64,000 nucleotides of DNA, taken from NCBI GenBank assembly GCA_025677825.1, contig JAIXMO010000063.1:62001-126000 (forward strand). Reading direction: 5' to 3'. The notes beneath the pieces were generated by a model that was given only the letters and a program-made list of their open reading frames with translations, made no database searches and was not told the origin of the DNA. This document shows positions 46,001-57,806 of the stretch, piece after piece; the first letter of the stretch is position 1, and every line of letters begins with the position of its first letter. The translations under genes and the position numbers were made by a program. This DNA is from Helicostylum pulchrum. Lineage: Eukaryota > Mucoromycota > Mucoromycetes > Mucorales > Mucoraceae.

Positions 46001-49000
46001 CATTGCTTGTTTACAAGTGGTGTCAAGGTATTAACAACTTGACCGATGTTTGGGATACCACTGAAGGTCAATGTAACGTCATGATGGAAACCACTTTCAG
46101 TCGTGTCTATGAAAAGATCGATTTAACTTTATTGGGTCGTTTGTTACGTTTGATTTTGGATCACAATTTAGCTGATTATGCTACTGCCAAGAACAACATT
46201 GTGTTGAATTATAAGGATATGAACCACGTCAACGCATTTGGTTTAATTCGTGGTCTTCAATTCGCTTCCTTCATCTTCCAATACTATGGTCTTGTTTTGG
46301 ATCTTTTGGTTTTGGGTCTTCATCGTGCTAGTGAAATGGCTGGCCCCCCTCAATTACCCAACGACTTCTTGCAGTACCGTGATGTAGATACCGAAACACG
46401 ACATCCTATTCGTCTTTACTCTCGTTATGTTGATCGTATTCACATCTTCTTTAGATTTACCGCTGATGAAGCTCGTGATTTGATCCAACGTTACTTGACT
46501 GAACATCCCGATCCCAATTTCGAAAACATTGTTGGTTACAACAACAAAAAGTGCTGGCCTCGTGATTGTCGTATGCGTTTAATGAAACATGATGTCAATT
46601 TAGGTCGTGCTGCCTTCTGGGATATCAAGAACCGTCTTCCTCGTTCTTTAACTACCATTGAATGGGAGAACAGTTTTGTCAGTGTTTACTCTCAAGATAA
46701 TCCCAACTTGTTGTTCTCCATGAGTGGGTTTGAAATCCGTATCTTGCCCAAGATTAGAAGTATGAATGAAGAATTCACTTTGAAGGATGGTGTTTGGAAT
46801 TTAGTCAATGAACAAACCAAGGAAAGAACCGCCCAAGCATACTTGCGTGTAGATCAAGAATCCATGGATAAGTTCCATAACCGTATTCGTCAAATTTTGA
46901 TGGCTTCCGGTAGTACTACCTTCAGTAAGATTGCGAACAAGTGGAACACTGCCTTGATTGGTTTAATGACCTATTATCGTGAAGCTGTTGTGCATACACG
47001 TGAGTTGCTCGATTTACTCGTCAAATGTGAGAACAAGATTCAAACTCGTGTCAAGATCGGTCTTAACTCCAAGATGCCTTCTCGTTTCCCTCCTGTTGTC
47101 TTTATGACACCTAAGGAATTGGGTGGTCTTGGTATGCTCTCTATGGGTCACGTCTTGATTCCTCAATCTGATTTACGTTGGTCCAAGCAAACCGAAACCG
47201 GTATCACTCATTTCCGTTCTGGTATGTCTCACGATGAAGATACTCTTATCCCCAACTTGTACCGTTACATCCAATCCTGGGAATCTGAATTTGTCGACTC
47301 TCAACGTGTTTGGGCTGAATACGCTTTAAAGCGTCAAGAAGCCAACGCACAAAACAGACGTTTGACTTTAGAAGATTTAGAGGACTCTTGGGATCGTGGT
47401 ATTCCTCGTATCAATACACTTTTCCAAAAGGATCGTCATACACTTGCTTACGATAAGGGTTGGCGTGTACGTACTGATTTCAAGCAATATCAAGTCTTGA
47501 AGAACAATCCGTTCTGGTGGACTCATCAACGTCACGATGGTAAACTCTGGAACTTGAATAACTATCGTACCGATATGATCCAAGCGCTTGGTGGTGTTGA
47601 AGGTATTTTGGAACATACTTTGTTCAAGGGTACTTACCATAAGGATTGGCATGGTCTTTTCTGGGAGAAGGCATCTGGTTTCGAAGAAAGTATGAAGTCC
47701 AAGAAACTTACTAACGCTCAAAGATCCGGTTTGAACCAAATTCCTAATCGTCGTTTCACTCTCTGGTGGTCTGTTACTATTAATCGTGCTAATGTTTACG
47801 TCGGTTTCCAAGTCCAACTTGATTTAACCGGTATTTTCATGCACGGTAAGATTCCTACTCTCAAGATTTCTCTTATTCAAATTTTCCGTGCACATTTGTG
47901 GCAAAAGATTCATGAAGCTTTAACCATGGATTTCGCTCAAGTCTTTGATCGTGAATTAGAAGCTCTTCAAATTGAAACTGTTCAAAAGGAAACTATTCAT
48001 CCCAGAAAGTCTTACAAGATGAATTCTTCCGCTTCTGATATTTTGTTGTTTGCTGCCTACAAGTGGCCCGTCTCTCGTCCTTCGCTCTTGAGTGATCCCA
48101 AGGATGTCATGGAAGGTCCTACTACTACCAAATACTGGCTTGATATTCAATTGAGATGGGGTGATTATGATTCTCATGATATTGAAAGATACACTCGTGC
48201 CAAATTCTTGGATTACACTACTGATAACATGAGTATTTATCCTTCTCCTACTGGTCTTATGATCGGTGTCGATTTAGCTTATAACTTGTACTCTGCTTAT
48301 GGTAACTGGATTCCCGGTATGAAGCCTTTGGTTCAACAAGCTATGGGTAAAATCATGAAGGCTAATCCTGCTCTTTATGTTCTCCGTGAACGTATCAGAA
48401 AGGCTCTTCAATTGTATTCATCTGAACCTACCGAACCTTACTTGTCCTCTACCAACTATGGTGAATTATTCAGTAACCAAATTATTTGGTTTGTTGATGA
48501 TACCAATGTTTATCGTGTCACTATTCACAAGACCTTCGAGGGTAATTTGACTACCAAACCTATTAACGGTGCTATTTTCATCTTTAACCCACGTACTGGT
48601 CAACTTTTCTTGAAGATTATTCATACATCTGTCTGGGCCGGTCAAAAGCGTTTAGGTCAATTGGCTAAATGGAAGACTGCAGAAGAAGTAGCTGCTTTGA
48701 TTCGTTCTCTCCCCGTTGAAGAACAACCTAAGCAAATTATTGTTACCAGAAAGGGTATGTTGGATCCATTGGAAGTTCATTTGCTCGATTTCCCCAATAT
48801 TGTTATCAAGGGTTCCGAACTTCAATTGCCTTTCCAAGCCTGTTTGAAGGTAGAAAAGTTTGGTGATTTGATCTTGAAGGCTACTGAACCTCAAATGGTC
48901 TTGTTCAATTTATACGATGATTGGTTAAAGACTTTCTCCTCTTACACTGCTTTCTCTCGTTTGGTTCTTATTTTACGTGCTCTCCATGTCAATACCGATA

Positions 49001-50157
49001 AGACCAAGATGATCTTGCGTCCTGATAGAAGTACCATTACCGAACCTCATCATATCTGGCCAACTCTCTCTGATGAAGAATGGGCCAAGGTTGAAGTTCA
49101 ATTGAAGGATTTGATTTTAGCTGATTATGGTAAGAAGAACAACGTTAACGTTGCATCTCTTACGCAATCCGAAATCAGAGATATCATTTTGGGTATGGAA
49201 ATCCAAGCACCTTCTCTTCAACGTCAACAAATTGCTGAAATTGAAAAGCAGACCAAGGAACAATCTCAATTGACTGCTGTTACAACCAAGACTCGTAATA
49301 TTCATGGTGATGAAATGATCGTTACTACCACTAGTAACTACGAACAAGCTACCTTCTCTAGTAAGACTGAATGGCGTATTCGTGCTATCTCTGCTACTAA
49401 TTTGTATTTGAGAACCAACCATATCTATGTTAACTCGGATGATATTAAGGAACATACTTATACTTATGTTATGCCCAAGAACGTATTGAAGCGCTTCATT
49501 ACCATTTCTGATTTACGTACTCAAATTGCTGGTTTCATGTATGGTGTCAGTCCTCCTGATGCACCTAACGTCAAAGAAATTCGTTGTGTTGTCATTCCTC
49601 CTCAATGGGGTACACATCAAACTGTTCACTTGCCCCACACTCTTCCTGAACATGAATACTTGGCCGATTTGGAACCCTTGGGCTGGATCCATACTCAACC
49701 TCAAGAATTGATGAATATCTCTCCTCAAGATGTTACTACTCATGCCAAATTATTAGTCAACAATAAGAATTGGGATGGTGAAAAGACAGTTACTTTAACT
49801 TGTTCTTTCACACCTGGTTCTTGTTCTCTTTCTGCTTACAAGTTATCTCCTGCTGGTTTCGAATGGGGTAAGACCAACATTGATCCTGGAAATCAACCTC
49901 AAGGTTACTTGCCCACTCATGGTGAAAAGGTTCAAATCTTGTTATCTGATCGTTTCCTCGGTCACTTTATGGTTCCCTCTGAAGTTTGGAATTATAACTT
50001 TATGGGTGCTCAATTTAGCGCTAATATGAATTATAGACTTGTTTTGGATGTTCCCAAGGAGTTCTATCATGAATCTCATCGTGCTGCTCATTTCATGAAC
50101 TTTAGTAGTGAAACTGAAGCTACTACTGAAGCTGATATTGAAGATAATTTCGCTTAA
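43016..50157 (+). CDS. PRP8: Pre-mRNA splicing factor Prp8 (U5 snRNP)
   Basis: Two exons (43016-43205, 43292-50157) give 2351 residues, close to other Prp8 proteins. Prp8 is the scaffold of the spliceosome active site in the U5 snRNP and Bact/C complexes. The acidic/Pro-rich N-terminus is short. The strictly conserved N-terminal block ([19 protein letters not shown], then [20 protein letters not shown]) follows the intron. The reverse-transcriptase-like and linker parts, the endonuclease-like part (about 1600-1760), the RNase H-like part (about 1770-2020) and the C-terminal Jab1/MPN domain (about 2110-2350, with [15 protein letters not shown]) follow in the usual order. No intein interrupts the frame. 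Codon choice is biased to C-ending codons, as for a highly expressed gene. Confidence 0.98.
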
Positions 50158-50302
50158 TCTATTATTTTTTTTCTCTCTCTTCCTCTCTTATACACTCACA
50201 CACACACATTGTACAAAAATAATAAATATTTTTTTTTATAATTTTTTATATAGCTTAGTGTTACACACATAAAATTATACCATTTGTTTTACTTTATCCA
50301 CT

Positions 50303-50897
50303 TTAACTTCCGCGATAGGTGGTATATGAATAAGGACTAATTAACAATGGGATATGATAATGTTGTTCAGGGTTAGCAAGCTCAAATACAATCTATACAG
50401 AAAAAATAATTTAGTTTGATGATAGGTTTATTTATCTAGTTCTCTCTCGTACCTGGACATAAGGATAAAAACATTCTTGACCAATCTTTGAGAAAAAGGC
50501 TTGCGTTTCAAAAGTGACACGATAAATACCTTTCTCGGCTTTATATCCATCAGGTAATAAAGTAGGGCAACGACCATCACTATTAGTTTGACTATATAAA
50601 AATACAATATGTTAAGTACATGATATCAATTCTTTCTTTTTAGTAGGACTTACGAGGTAGAAAGAGTAGTAAATCCACCAGCTGAATCTAACTTTTCGAT
50701 CTTTACATCGATATTTTGTCCTGGTGTACCCAAAGAAGCAATAAGGACATGACAAGTTACAGGGCTTTTATGTGCAGACATGGTAGGCTAGAGTTTTTGT
50801 AATTAATATATATGTATTGTATATGTGGCTATACAAAAGTAGTAAATACCTTTAAATGTTGTTTAACTGTTTCTAGTCTAGAGGAAGCAGAAGACAT
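50303..50897 (-). CDS. 5-hydroxyisourate hydrolase (transthyretin-like), peroxisomal
   Basis: Four exons (50897-50850, 50787-50654, 50591-50453, 50392-50303) give 136 residues. The enzyme opens 5-hydroxyisourate in the uricase pathway. Family marks are CHVLIASLGTPGQNI (catalytic His), SDGRCP (Arg), and the C-terminal signature HYHIPLLISPYSYTTYRGS. The N-terminus contains RLETVKQHL, a match to the type-2 peroxisomal signal R-L-x5-H-L, so import into peroxisomes is inferred, where uricase also acts. It converges with PRP8, with 145 bp between stops. Confidence 0.93.
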
Positions 50898-51658
50898 GAG
50901 ATACAAAAAAAGAAAAAAGAACAAGAAAATATAAAAACTAAAACTCCATTTTTATAACTGCTATTTATTTCAATCGCAGCTTGCTTTTTTTTTTTTGCCA
51001 GTTTTGCTTTCACTTGTGTCTTGCACATTTTTTTGTCTGCTACGATGGTCAGGTTTAGATAGCAAGTAACGTATATGTCTACATTATAATCCTTCTTTTG
51101 AAAATTCGTCATACTGAAACATATAATTTCTAAAACTAAATATTGGATTACGAACTTTCAAGCACGTCAATGGAATCCTTGCTGCATATTCATTAAAAAC
51201 TTCAAAGTAATCCTTGCATTAAAATTAACATGTTTATACCACCAATTCTCTTGGGGTAGTAAGAGTTTTCGCAATTATACTGCTGCTTCGCCAAACTTAC
51301 TTACTCTACTCGTCACTTTTTCTAAGCTGGGATCCCTTTACTAATACTTTCTTTATAATAATTCCTACAGAAGCAGAAAACGGCATGTATTTACTAATTT
51401 AAATACGTCAAAAGGTAAGCGTTGACAACTACACAATAGTAAAAGCGGTAGCACAAAATCACTTTCTTTTTTAAAAAAAAAAAACTCATGTAGACGCTCG
51501 CATAGTACAATATCTCTCTCTCTCTCTTTTCATCACAGCATATACATGTATATATATACCAAAACTGCTGAAAAGTTTTCCTTTTTTTATTTTAAATTTT
51601 AGCGCTCGATTGGTGTATAGTGTATATATAAACTCTTTCTTTTTTATTGTTTCGTAAA
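50898..51658. other. Intergenic stretch, 760 bp
   Basis: Holds the promoter of the hydrolase gene on its left and the 3' region of the NDUFB9 gene on its right. It contains a TC run (51512-51526) and an AT/TATA patch (51541-51558). The Lys-rich minus frame at 50873-51112 overlaps the hydrolase first exon and is rejected. No gene is seen. Confidence 0.45.
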
Positions 51659-52115
51659 TTAATGGTGATGAGCAGAAGGATCATTCTACAGCAAAAAGGA
51701 ATTATCATTAGTATACATATTTTTATAATAAAAAAATCGATATACTTACAACAATAGGAGGGAGGTTACGTTCCCATTTGGTACCTTCGGGACCCAAGGC
51801 GACTAAAGAAAAAAAAAACAGTCAGTACAAAAATGAAAAAAAAAAAAGATCTCGAATATATTTAGAAAAGATCAAATTACATTTATAAGGATCGGGGTGT
51901 TCCCATTCTTTGAGTTCGTTCTCTGCGTTTTGAACAAGAACTTGAATTTCCTTGGGGTTGGTAACAGATTTGTTTTGTTCGAATTGAGCTCTAATAGCTA
52001 AAGCTTTTTGACGCCATAAATCACGTTGGATATACCAATCAAGCGAGAGCTTCAAGGAACGCTTATAGAGTGATTGTACGTGCAAACGATGAGCTACTGC
52101 AACTGGAGATGACAT
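51659..52115 (-). CDS. NADH:ubiquinone oxidoreductase subunit NDUFB9 (B22, LYR protein)
   Basis: Three exons (52115-51881, 51802-51750, 51685-51659) give 104 residues. The LYR family pattern is present early (HRLHVQSLYKRSLKLSLDWY) with the usual basic helix after it. WEHPDPYK near residue 75 and the short C-terminal GPEGTKWERNLPP complete the B9 signature. The protein ends DPSAHHH. It is an accessory subunit in the membrane arm of mitochondrial complex I, so this fungus is expected to have a proton-pumping complex I. The last coding exon is only 27 nt. Confidence 0.9.
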
Positions 52116-52339
52116 TTTACAGAAGAAAAAAAAAAGAGTGAGGGGGGAGGTTTTTTTTTTAAAAGGTAAATTGATATAAAAAAAAATCAAAACAAAAACA
52201 TAGTCTTGGATAAGGTATGGTTATCTCCGCCATGTTGCGGGGTGTGCAAAAAACGAAACGCTAAAGCCTACGTCACCTTTTCAGGTGTTTTCAGGTGGTT
52301 TTCATTGTATGAGAAGGAGATATTTTATTTAAAAAGAGA

Positions 52340-52684
52340 TTAAGATGGTGATGAAGAAGAATTATAATGAGAATGGTCATTAGGAGATTCAGGTATATCT
52401 TGTTCGAATTGAGTATCAAATAAATCGTTACTAGTATCATTATTATACACAACATTATCGTCGTCAGACATAGCTGCTGTATCCTCTTGGTTACAGATAC
52501 TTGTCGGATCGATTACACTTGGTTTCCCTCTAATTAAAATGATTGCCCCCGTTTGAACATTTTTTGACCGTCTTTCTGCTAATCTTTCTTCCATTTGTGT
52601 GATTTCTGTCAATTTATCCTGTGTTGATTGTTTCTTTGAGTACCAACGAGAGCTACTAGCTACTGATGTCAGTGACGGATACAT
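52340..52684 (-). CDS. Small orphan protein, possibly mitochondrial
   Basis: Open frame of 114 residues from the ATG at 52684. A start ten codons further upstream at 52714 is possible. The first 25 residues (MYPSLTSVASSSRWYSKKQ) carry Ser and basic residues with no acids, compatible with a mitochondrial presequence. A charged helix follows (KLTEITQMEERLAERRSKN), then a short hydrophobic strand GAIILIRGKP. The C-terminal half is acidic, Asn/Ser-rich and probably disordered. I do not know the family. It lies 138 bp from the divergent chromodomain gene. Confidence 0.5.
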   Translation of the reverse strand: MYPSLTSVASSSRWYSKKQSTQDKLTEITQMEERLAERRSKNVQTGAIILIRGKPSVIDPTSICNQEDTAAMSDDDNVVYNNDTSNDLFDTQFEQDIPESPNDHSHYNSSSSPS

Positions 52685-52822
52685 TTTTATTTTTCTAAAT
52701 ACAAAGCGAAACAAAAAAAAAAGATTTTTTGTTTTTTTTGTTCGTTCATACGTGACCTGATTTTAACTATCTCTTTTCTTCTTCTTCTTTTATAAACATA
52801 TACAAAAAAAAAAGTAAATACC

Positions 52823-53570
52823 ATGAACGCAGACACTAACCAAATAATTGAATCTGACGAAGAAGTATACGAGGTGGAAGAATTAGTGGGACATCGCCAT
52901 CCATTAAATAATAAGGTAAAATAAAAAAAGACCTATTACGAACACGCAAAAAAAAAAAAAAAAAAAAAAAAAAGGTACTGACATTCTGACAGAACTACAT
53001 TGAGTACCTCATTAAATGGAAAGACTATGCTGATGAGTATAACTCTTGGGAGAACGAAGATAATATGTAAATAATAACATATATACATAACCAATGATAT
53101 ATAACTGATATAATATAGCTTCTCTGAAGAGTTGATTAAGCAATATTGGAGTCGGCAAAATTGTACTTTGGAAGAATTCAGAACTAGAGCACATAAAAAA
53201 AAGGCAAAGCTATCCGGTGCTAAATATAATCCTTCACCCAACTCAGTAATGTTGGAAATTGAAAGAAAGCAAAAACTGAACGATATAAAAGCTTCTACAA
53301 TAACTGCTGAACCACCTGCAGGATTAAAGTGGTCAGATGTTGACTCTGTCAATAACTTGTTTCATTGTGGTACCAATACATATTTTGCCGAAGTAACCTG
53401 GAGTAAACCTGATACAATCTCCTTTGTACCAACTAGATTATTACGAAAGAATTGTCCTTTAAAGGTAATATATACTAACTCTTTGCTTGTTTAACAAATA
53501 ATAACGTTTTTTTTTTTTTTCGTTTTAGCTTATTTACTTTTACGAAGCTCTTCTCGACTTCCAAAAGTAA
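52823..53570 (+). CDS. HP1-like chromodomain protein
   Basis: Four exons (52823-52915, 52993-53066, 53119-53464, 53529-53570) give 184 residues. The chromodomain covers about residues 14-66: EEVYEVEELVGHR, then NYIEYLIKWKDYADEYNSWENEDNI. Its aromatic positions (Tyr 16 area, Trp in IKWKDY, Trp in NSWE) would form the methyl-lysine cage. A short hinge rich in Lys leads to a C-terminal region with LKWSDVDSVNNLFH and FVPTRLLRKNCPLKLIYFYEALLDFQ, which matches a chromo shadow domain. That architecture is HP1/Swi6, the reader of H3K9 methylation in heterochromatin. It is shorter than Swi6, with a smaller N-terminal extension. Confidence 0.88.
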
Positions 53571-53679
53571 ATACCACATTTTTCTCCAGTCACGAAAAAA
53601 AACGCGCCTTTTAAACAGTTTATATCCAATCGCGTTTTTTTTTTTTTTTTCTTGCTAAACATTATAATAATAATAAAAA

Positions 53680-55152
53680 ATGAGTCTTTGGGCCGATAAG
53701 TACAAACCTAAAACATTAGATCAACTTTCCTATCATAAGGAGTTATCTAACCACTTGAAAAAGTTGGTGAGTTTCTTTTTTTTAAAAGTATTTTAATAGA
53801 GAGTGTATAATAACCCAGGGCAAATGTGTAATTTTTTTTTATGTAGGCCCATTCAGATAACTTTCCTCATATGCTGTTCTATGGTCCTTCAGGTGCTGGT
53901 AAAAAGACTCGTATCACAGCTGTATTGAGAGAAATTTATGGTCCTGCTGTTGATAAACTTAAGGTCGATCAACGTCAATTCATTTCTACTTCAAACCGTA
54001 AAATGTTGTTTACAGTCGTGTCGAGTAACTTTCATTTAGAGTTGAATCCAAGGTAACGTATTTTTTTCTTAAAAAAAATATATGTTTAGATTAGTTGTCA
54101 AGAAAATATTAAAGACGTGTATTATTTTTTTTTATAGTGATTTAGGAATGTACGATCGTGTTATTGTGCAAGATGTCATCAAGAGTATCGCTCAGTCTCA
54201 ACAACTCGATCCTAACGCCAGACATCAATTCAAGGGTACATATACATACATATTAAAATTTAATGGCGTAAAATAAGCTAAACCAATATATGTAGTTGTT
54301 ATTATTGATCAAGCCGATGAGTTAACTAGAGAAGCCCAAGCAGCTCTTCGTAGAACAATGGAAAAATATACATCTACAATGCGTTTAATTCTTTGCTGTA
54401 ATAGTCTCAGTAGAATTATTGCACCTGTTCGATCTCGTTGTTTATTAATGCGTGTTGGAAGACCTGAAGTACCTGAAGTTGTTCGTGTTCTTCAAGATGT
54501 ATCTTCAAAAGAAGGATTTGAATTACCGAGCAAATTGGCAAGTAAAATTGCTGAACATGCTGAACGAAACTTGAGAGCAGCCATGTTATCGTTAGAGAGT
54601 ACAGCCGTTAAACAGTAAGATATCGCCTATATACAGATAACTATTACAAAAGTAATTAACTGTGTTTTTTTTTTTGCTAGTTCTGATTTAACAACTATTA
54701 CACAACCCGAAAGTTTAGATTGGGAAATGGCCATTGCTAGAGTAGCAAAACTAATTTTAGAAGAACAATCGCCTGCAAGATTATTATCCGTCCGTTCTCA
54801 TTTATACGACATTATCACTAAATGTATTCAATCATCTATTATTATAAAGAGATTGGCATTTTATCTAACTAGAAATATGGATGATGAGATGAAATTAAAG
54901 GTCATTGAAAGAGCTGCTTTCCACGTAAGTTTCAATATGTACGTATAAACATTTAAATAGTAACTAACAGGATACGACAAAAAAAAATAGGAGCATCGCT
55001 TACGTTTAGGTGCTAAAGATATCTTTCACTTGGAAGCATTTGTAGCCAATGTAATGAGCATGTACAAAAGGTAATACATATACAAACTATACATCTATTT
55101 TTATTACTATATAGCTGACGTATTTATTAATAGACATCTGAATCAAATGTAA
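53680..55152 (+). CDS. RFC5: Replication factor C subunit (human RFC3 / yeast Rfc5)
   Basis: Seven exons (53680-53766, 53847-54052, 54138-54235, 54296-54614, 54681-54924, 54991-55070, 55134-55152) give 350 residues. MSLWADKYKPKTLDQLSYH is the RFC box I region. The Walker A motif is GPSGAGKKT at 42-50. The Walker B position reads VIIDQADELT, and the SRC motif (VRSRCLLMRV) provides the arginine finger to the next subunit. The collar domain ends EHRLRLGAKDIFHLEAFVA. The last exon adds only six residues. RFC loads PCNA onto primed DNA. The gene follows HP1 after 109 bp on the same strand and faces KEI1 with 28 bp between stops. Confidence 0.95.
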
Positions 55153-55180
55153 TATATAAAAAAGTAATAAAAAAAAAGTA

Positions 55181-55906
55181 TTATTGTCGTTTGTCATCGT
55201 ACTCTTCATCTTCATCATATGCAACGTTTAATTCTTCATCAATTGCAGCAGCGACTTTAGAATATTGTGTTTTGCCCATTGAGTGATAGTATTGGGTAAG
55301 GACAATGGCAAAGTAAAGCTATTATAATAGATAGGTTAGCATATAAAATATACGTCATTTATTTTTATTTGTACTTTACGTGAGTAACTCGAATAAGAGC
55401 CAAGAACACAATGCTGACGATACTCTCTGCTCTAAAAATATCATCATGTTGTTGCGTTTCTTCCACTTTTCCAGCTAATTCAGGTAAGCTATGATCAGTA
55501 TACAGGAACCATTGAATTGCAAGATAAATCGTTGTCATTGTGCTGATAACAAAATCCCCCCAATAAAAAAGTGCGAATGAACGGATAAAACTGTATTTGT
55601 CCTAAATAAAGTAATTAAAAAAAAATTGCTTCATCTCGTTCTTTTTTTTTATAGTTACATTATGAATGCCATAAAGACCAGCTGAGAATATACCCAGCGC
55701 TAAAAGTGAATAGACATGAATGCAAACTACAAGCGGTTCGCTATAGTCTAATGATATAAGTCCATAGAATCCAGATAATTTATTGATCTAGGCAAAAAAA
55801 AAAAAAAAAAAAAATAGTAACATGAGCTCAAGACATTAAACAAAAAAGGTTAACTTTAACATACAAGACCGATAATGGTTATAAGATAAACACCTATTAT
55901 ACACAT
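55181..55906 (-). CDS. KEI1: Inositolphosphorylceramide synthase regulatory subunit Kei1
   Basis: Four exons (55906-55865, 55787-55659, 55601-55380, 55318-55181) give 176 residues with four predicted membrane helices. Typical Kei1 features are the first-helix junction INKLSGFYGLISL, the luminal YSEPL-type loop, helix 3 ending in SFALFYWGDFVISTMTTIYLAIQWF, and an acidic cytosolic tail. Kei1 partners the catalytic Aur1 in the Golgi to make inositolphosphorylceramide, a fungal-specific sphingolipid step. The start MCIIGVYLI was chosen because upstream sequence lacks another in-frame ATG. A small extra 5' exon (ATG at 55991) was considered, but I could not join it in frame. Confidence 0.8.
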
Positions 55907-57806
55907 GAGCTTCTTAAAACTTTTATTTAATACACTGACATTTCGATTTACCTGTTTTTAAAGGCATTAAGCAACAATTAGATAGTGTCATGTTTCGTTT
56001 CGAAAAAATTAGGACCACGGAAAAAAGGGATAATTTACACAACCAGATCTTGGTTTCCTTATAAATATACGGGATTTTCGGTCAATTATAAAACCGAGAC
56101 CGTTTTAGAAGAGCCAATCACGGTTCCTCAATAACTGTGTAAAGGTGCCGAAGTTTAAGGCAGTGCTTTTACTCTTTATTTTGTACCTGTTGGACCCTGC
56201 TTTCCATTGTACTTTTTACTTTTATTTCCCAAGTCGTTGTACGTATAAAACAGGAACCGATGCTCACTTTTCTTACTGTTACCTTATTATTACCTTATTG
56301 TTACCTTATTGTACGCTTTTAAGCTTTACCACACTATCTATTAATTAACACTATATATAAAAAAGTAAAACTACAAATTTCTATTTACTGTTTTCTTAAC
56401 AAATGCACATAAGAAACTGGAAATAATTTTATTGAAAATTTATTCGGTGTTTATTACGCCGGTGATTGTTGAATATGCCATATTACATAGTTAAGACAAT
56501 GTTATAAGGTGGGGACAGACTTGTAATAAAACACTTTAGAACATTTGCTTGCTACTTTTTATCCCACATGGATATGTAATCTATCAAAGTAATCATGTGG
56601 GATAGCTATTGCCAAAAGTAATTGTGTCAACTGCCATACCTTCTACAATTACTTGTACCTTTACCAACGGATATACATACGCTTAGGGACCATCTAATAA
56701 TTGTGCTGTTACAGGCCTTAAAGCCTCAGCTTCTCCGTTCCGCGTTGATCATTGTAAAGGGCTCGACCGTAAAATAAAGTCAATTGTATTATTTATACAT
56801 GGCCAAAAAATTTAAGCAGTTGTGTTTATTTAAACTTGAAATAACCCAAGAAGACCGTTCCTGACCAATATATCCATTATCGTCATGTATACCTCGAGAC
56901 TTCGCGTGCCAAAAAACGAAATCGTCTACCATAAGAGCTTGTATTTGTCTTGAAACTCGGATTATATGCCAAGTACCAATAAAGACACGCAGGTAGAAAT
57001 AAATGCATAGAATGATAGAATACATAATAGATAAAGTTATTACAGATACAAGAATAAATAGTAGAGTACTTGAGTCACATTTTCGCAATAATTATAAGAC
57101 CACGTAACGTAACAAGGTCTATTCATAACCAGATGGTGAAAGCCCTATACCTTTCCCCAAGTCTACCCCTTGACGAATTATAGAACGTCCAGTTTAGACC
57201 AATACCCAATAAACTACAAGTCTTTTTCATCAGAAACGCTTTAGAGCCAGTTATGGAAAGCAATGTTTTGCTTTTATTCAACTTAATCGCAATCCACCTC
57301 TCGACGCAAATTTTGAACTGTAGAACCTCCAAAGCATAAGAAATGTAAAACATCGTTAAACCAGAGAGAACACAACAAAGTTACTTAGTAGCCCCATACA
57401 AAGGAAAAGTGAGTCTGTACTCATATTGAGATCTGGATTGTACATATGTAAAGAAAACAGAAAGCTCACTAAGATACCCGAATTTAAAAAATCGCTCACA
57501 TAAGAAATCACTGCTAATTTAATTACTTTCCCGAGTCAATTTTCTAAAGATTCACGGCAGATACACACTCCATTCAAGTCTATATATATATTGTCTTTAT
57601 ATTTTATAAAGCTGGATCTCGCCCTTAAATAAAGCCGCTACAGTATAGATTTTTCACAATACTTTCTGCTTTTTTTTTACTTAGTTATTCTTTGATTTCA
57701 CTTTATTTACCTATATTATGTGTAGTTACGCGGGTAAGGTTTATACTCAAGAGACCTTTTTCGTGTACTCTTTGCTGAGCCATTGTACTTTTTAGAAATT
57801 GAATAT
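55907..57806. other. 1.9-kb gene-poor stretch with inverted repeats
   Basis: The left end holds the KEI1 promoter. A TTACCTTATT(A/G) motif is repeated three times at about 56279-56312. Two perfect inverted repeats lie at 56560-56654 (listed separately). Two minus-strand frames (57353-57123, 76 codons; 57088-56789, 99 codons) have near-normal composition, one with a hydrophobic helix (LLFILVSVITLSIMYSIIL). No family or splice link convinced me. They may be decayed mobile-element or orphan sequence. Confidence 0.4.
56560..56654. repeat. Pair of adjacent perfect inverted repeats
   Basis: TATCCCACATG (56560-56570) is complementary to CATGTGGGATA (56594-56604). Directly after it, AAGTAATTGT (56616-56625) is complementary to ACAATTACTT (56645-56654). 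Loops are 23 and 19 nt. Confidence 0.75.

Noticed and set aside
43492..49743. Many frames on both strands inside PRP8 (up to 188 codons)
   Set aside because: All overlap the long, fully conserved PRP8 coding sequence in other phases, and their length follows from its codon bias.
53012..53352. Long minus-strand frame across the HP1-like gene (138 codons)
   Set aside because: Antisense shadow of the chromodomain exons, which splice cleanly and match a known family.
55952..55991. An additional first exon for KEI1 starting at 55991
   Set aside because: No GT-AG join puts it in phase with the first membrane helix, whereas the ATG at 55906 works directly.
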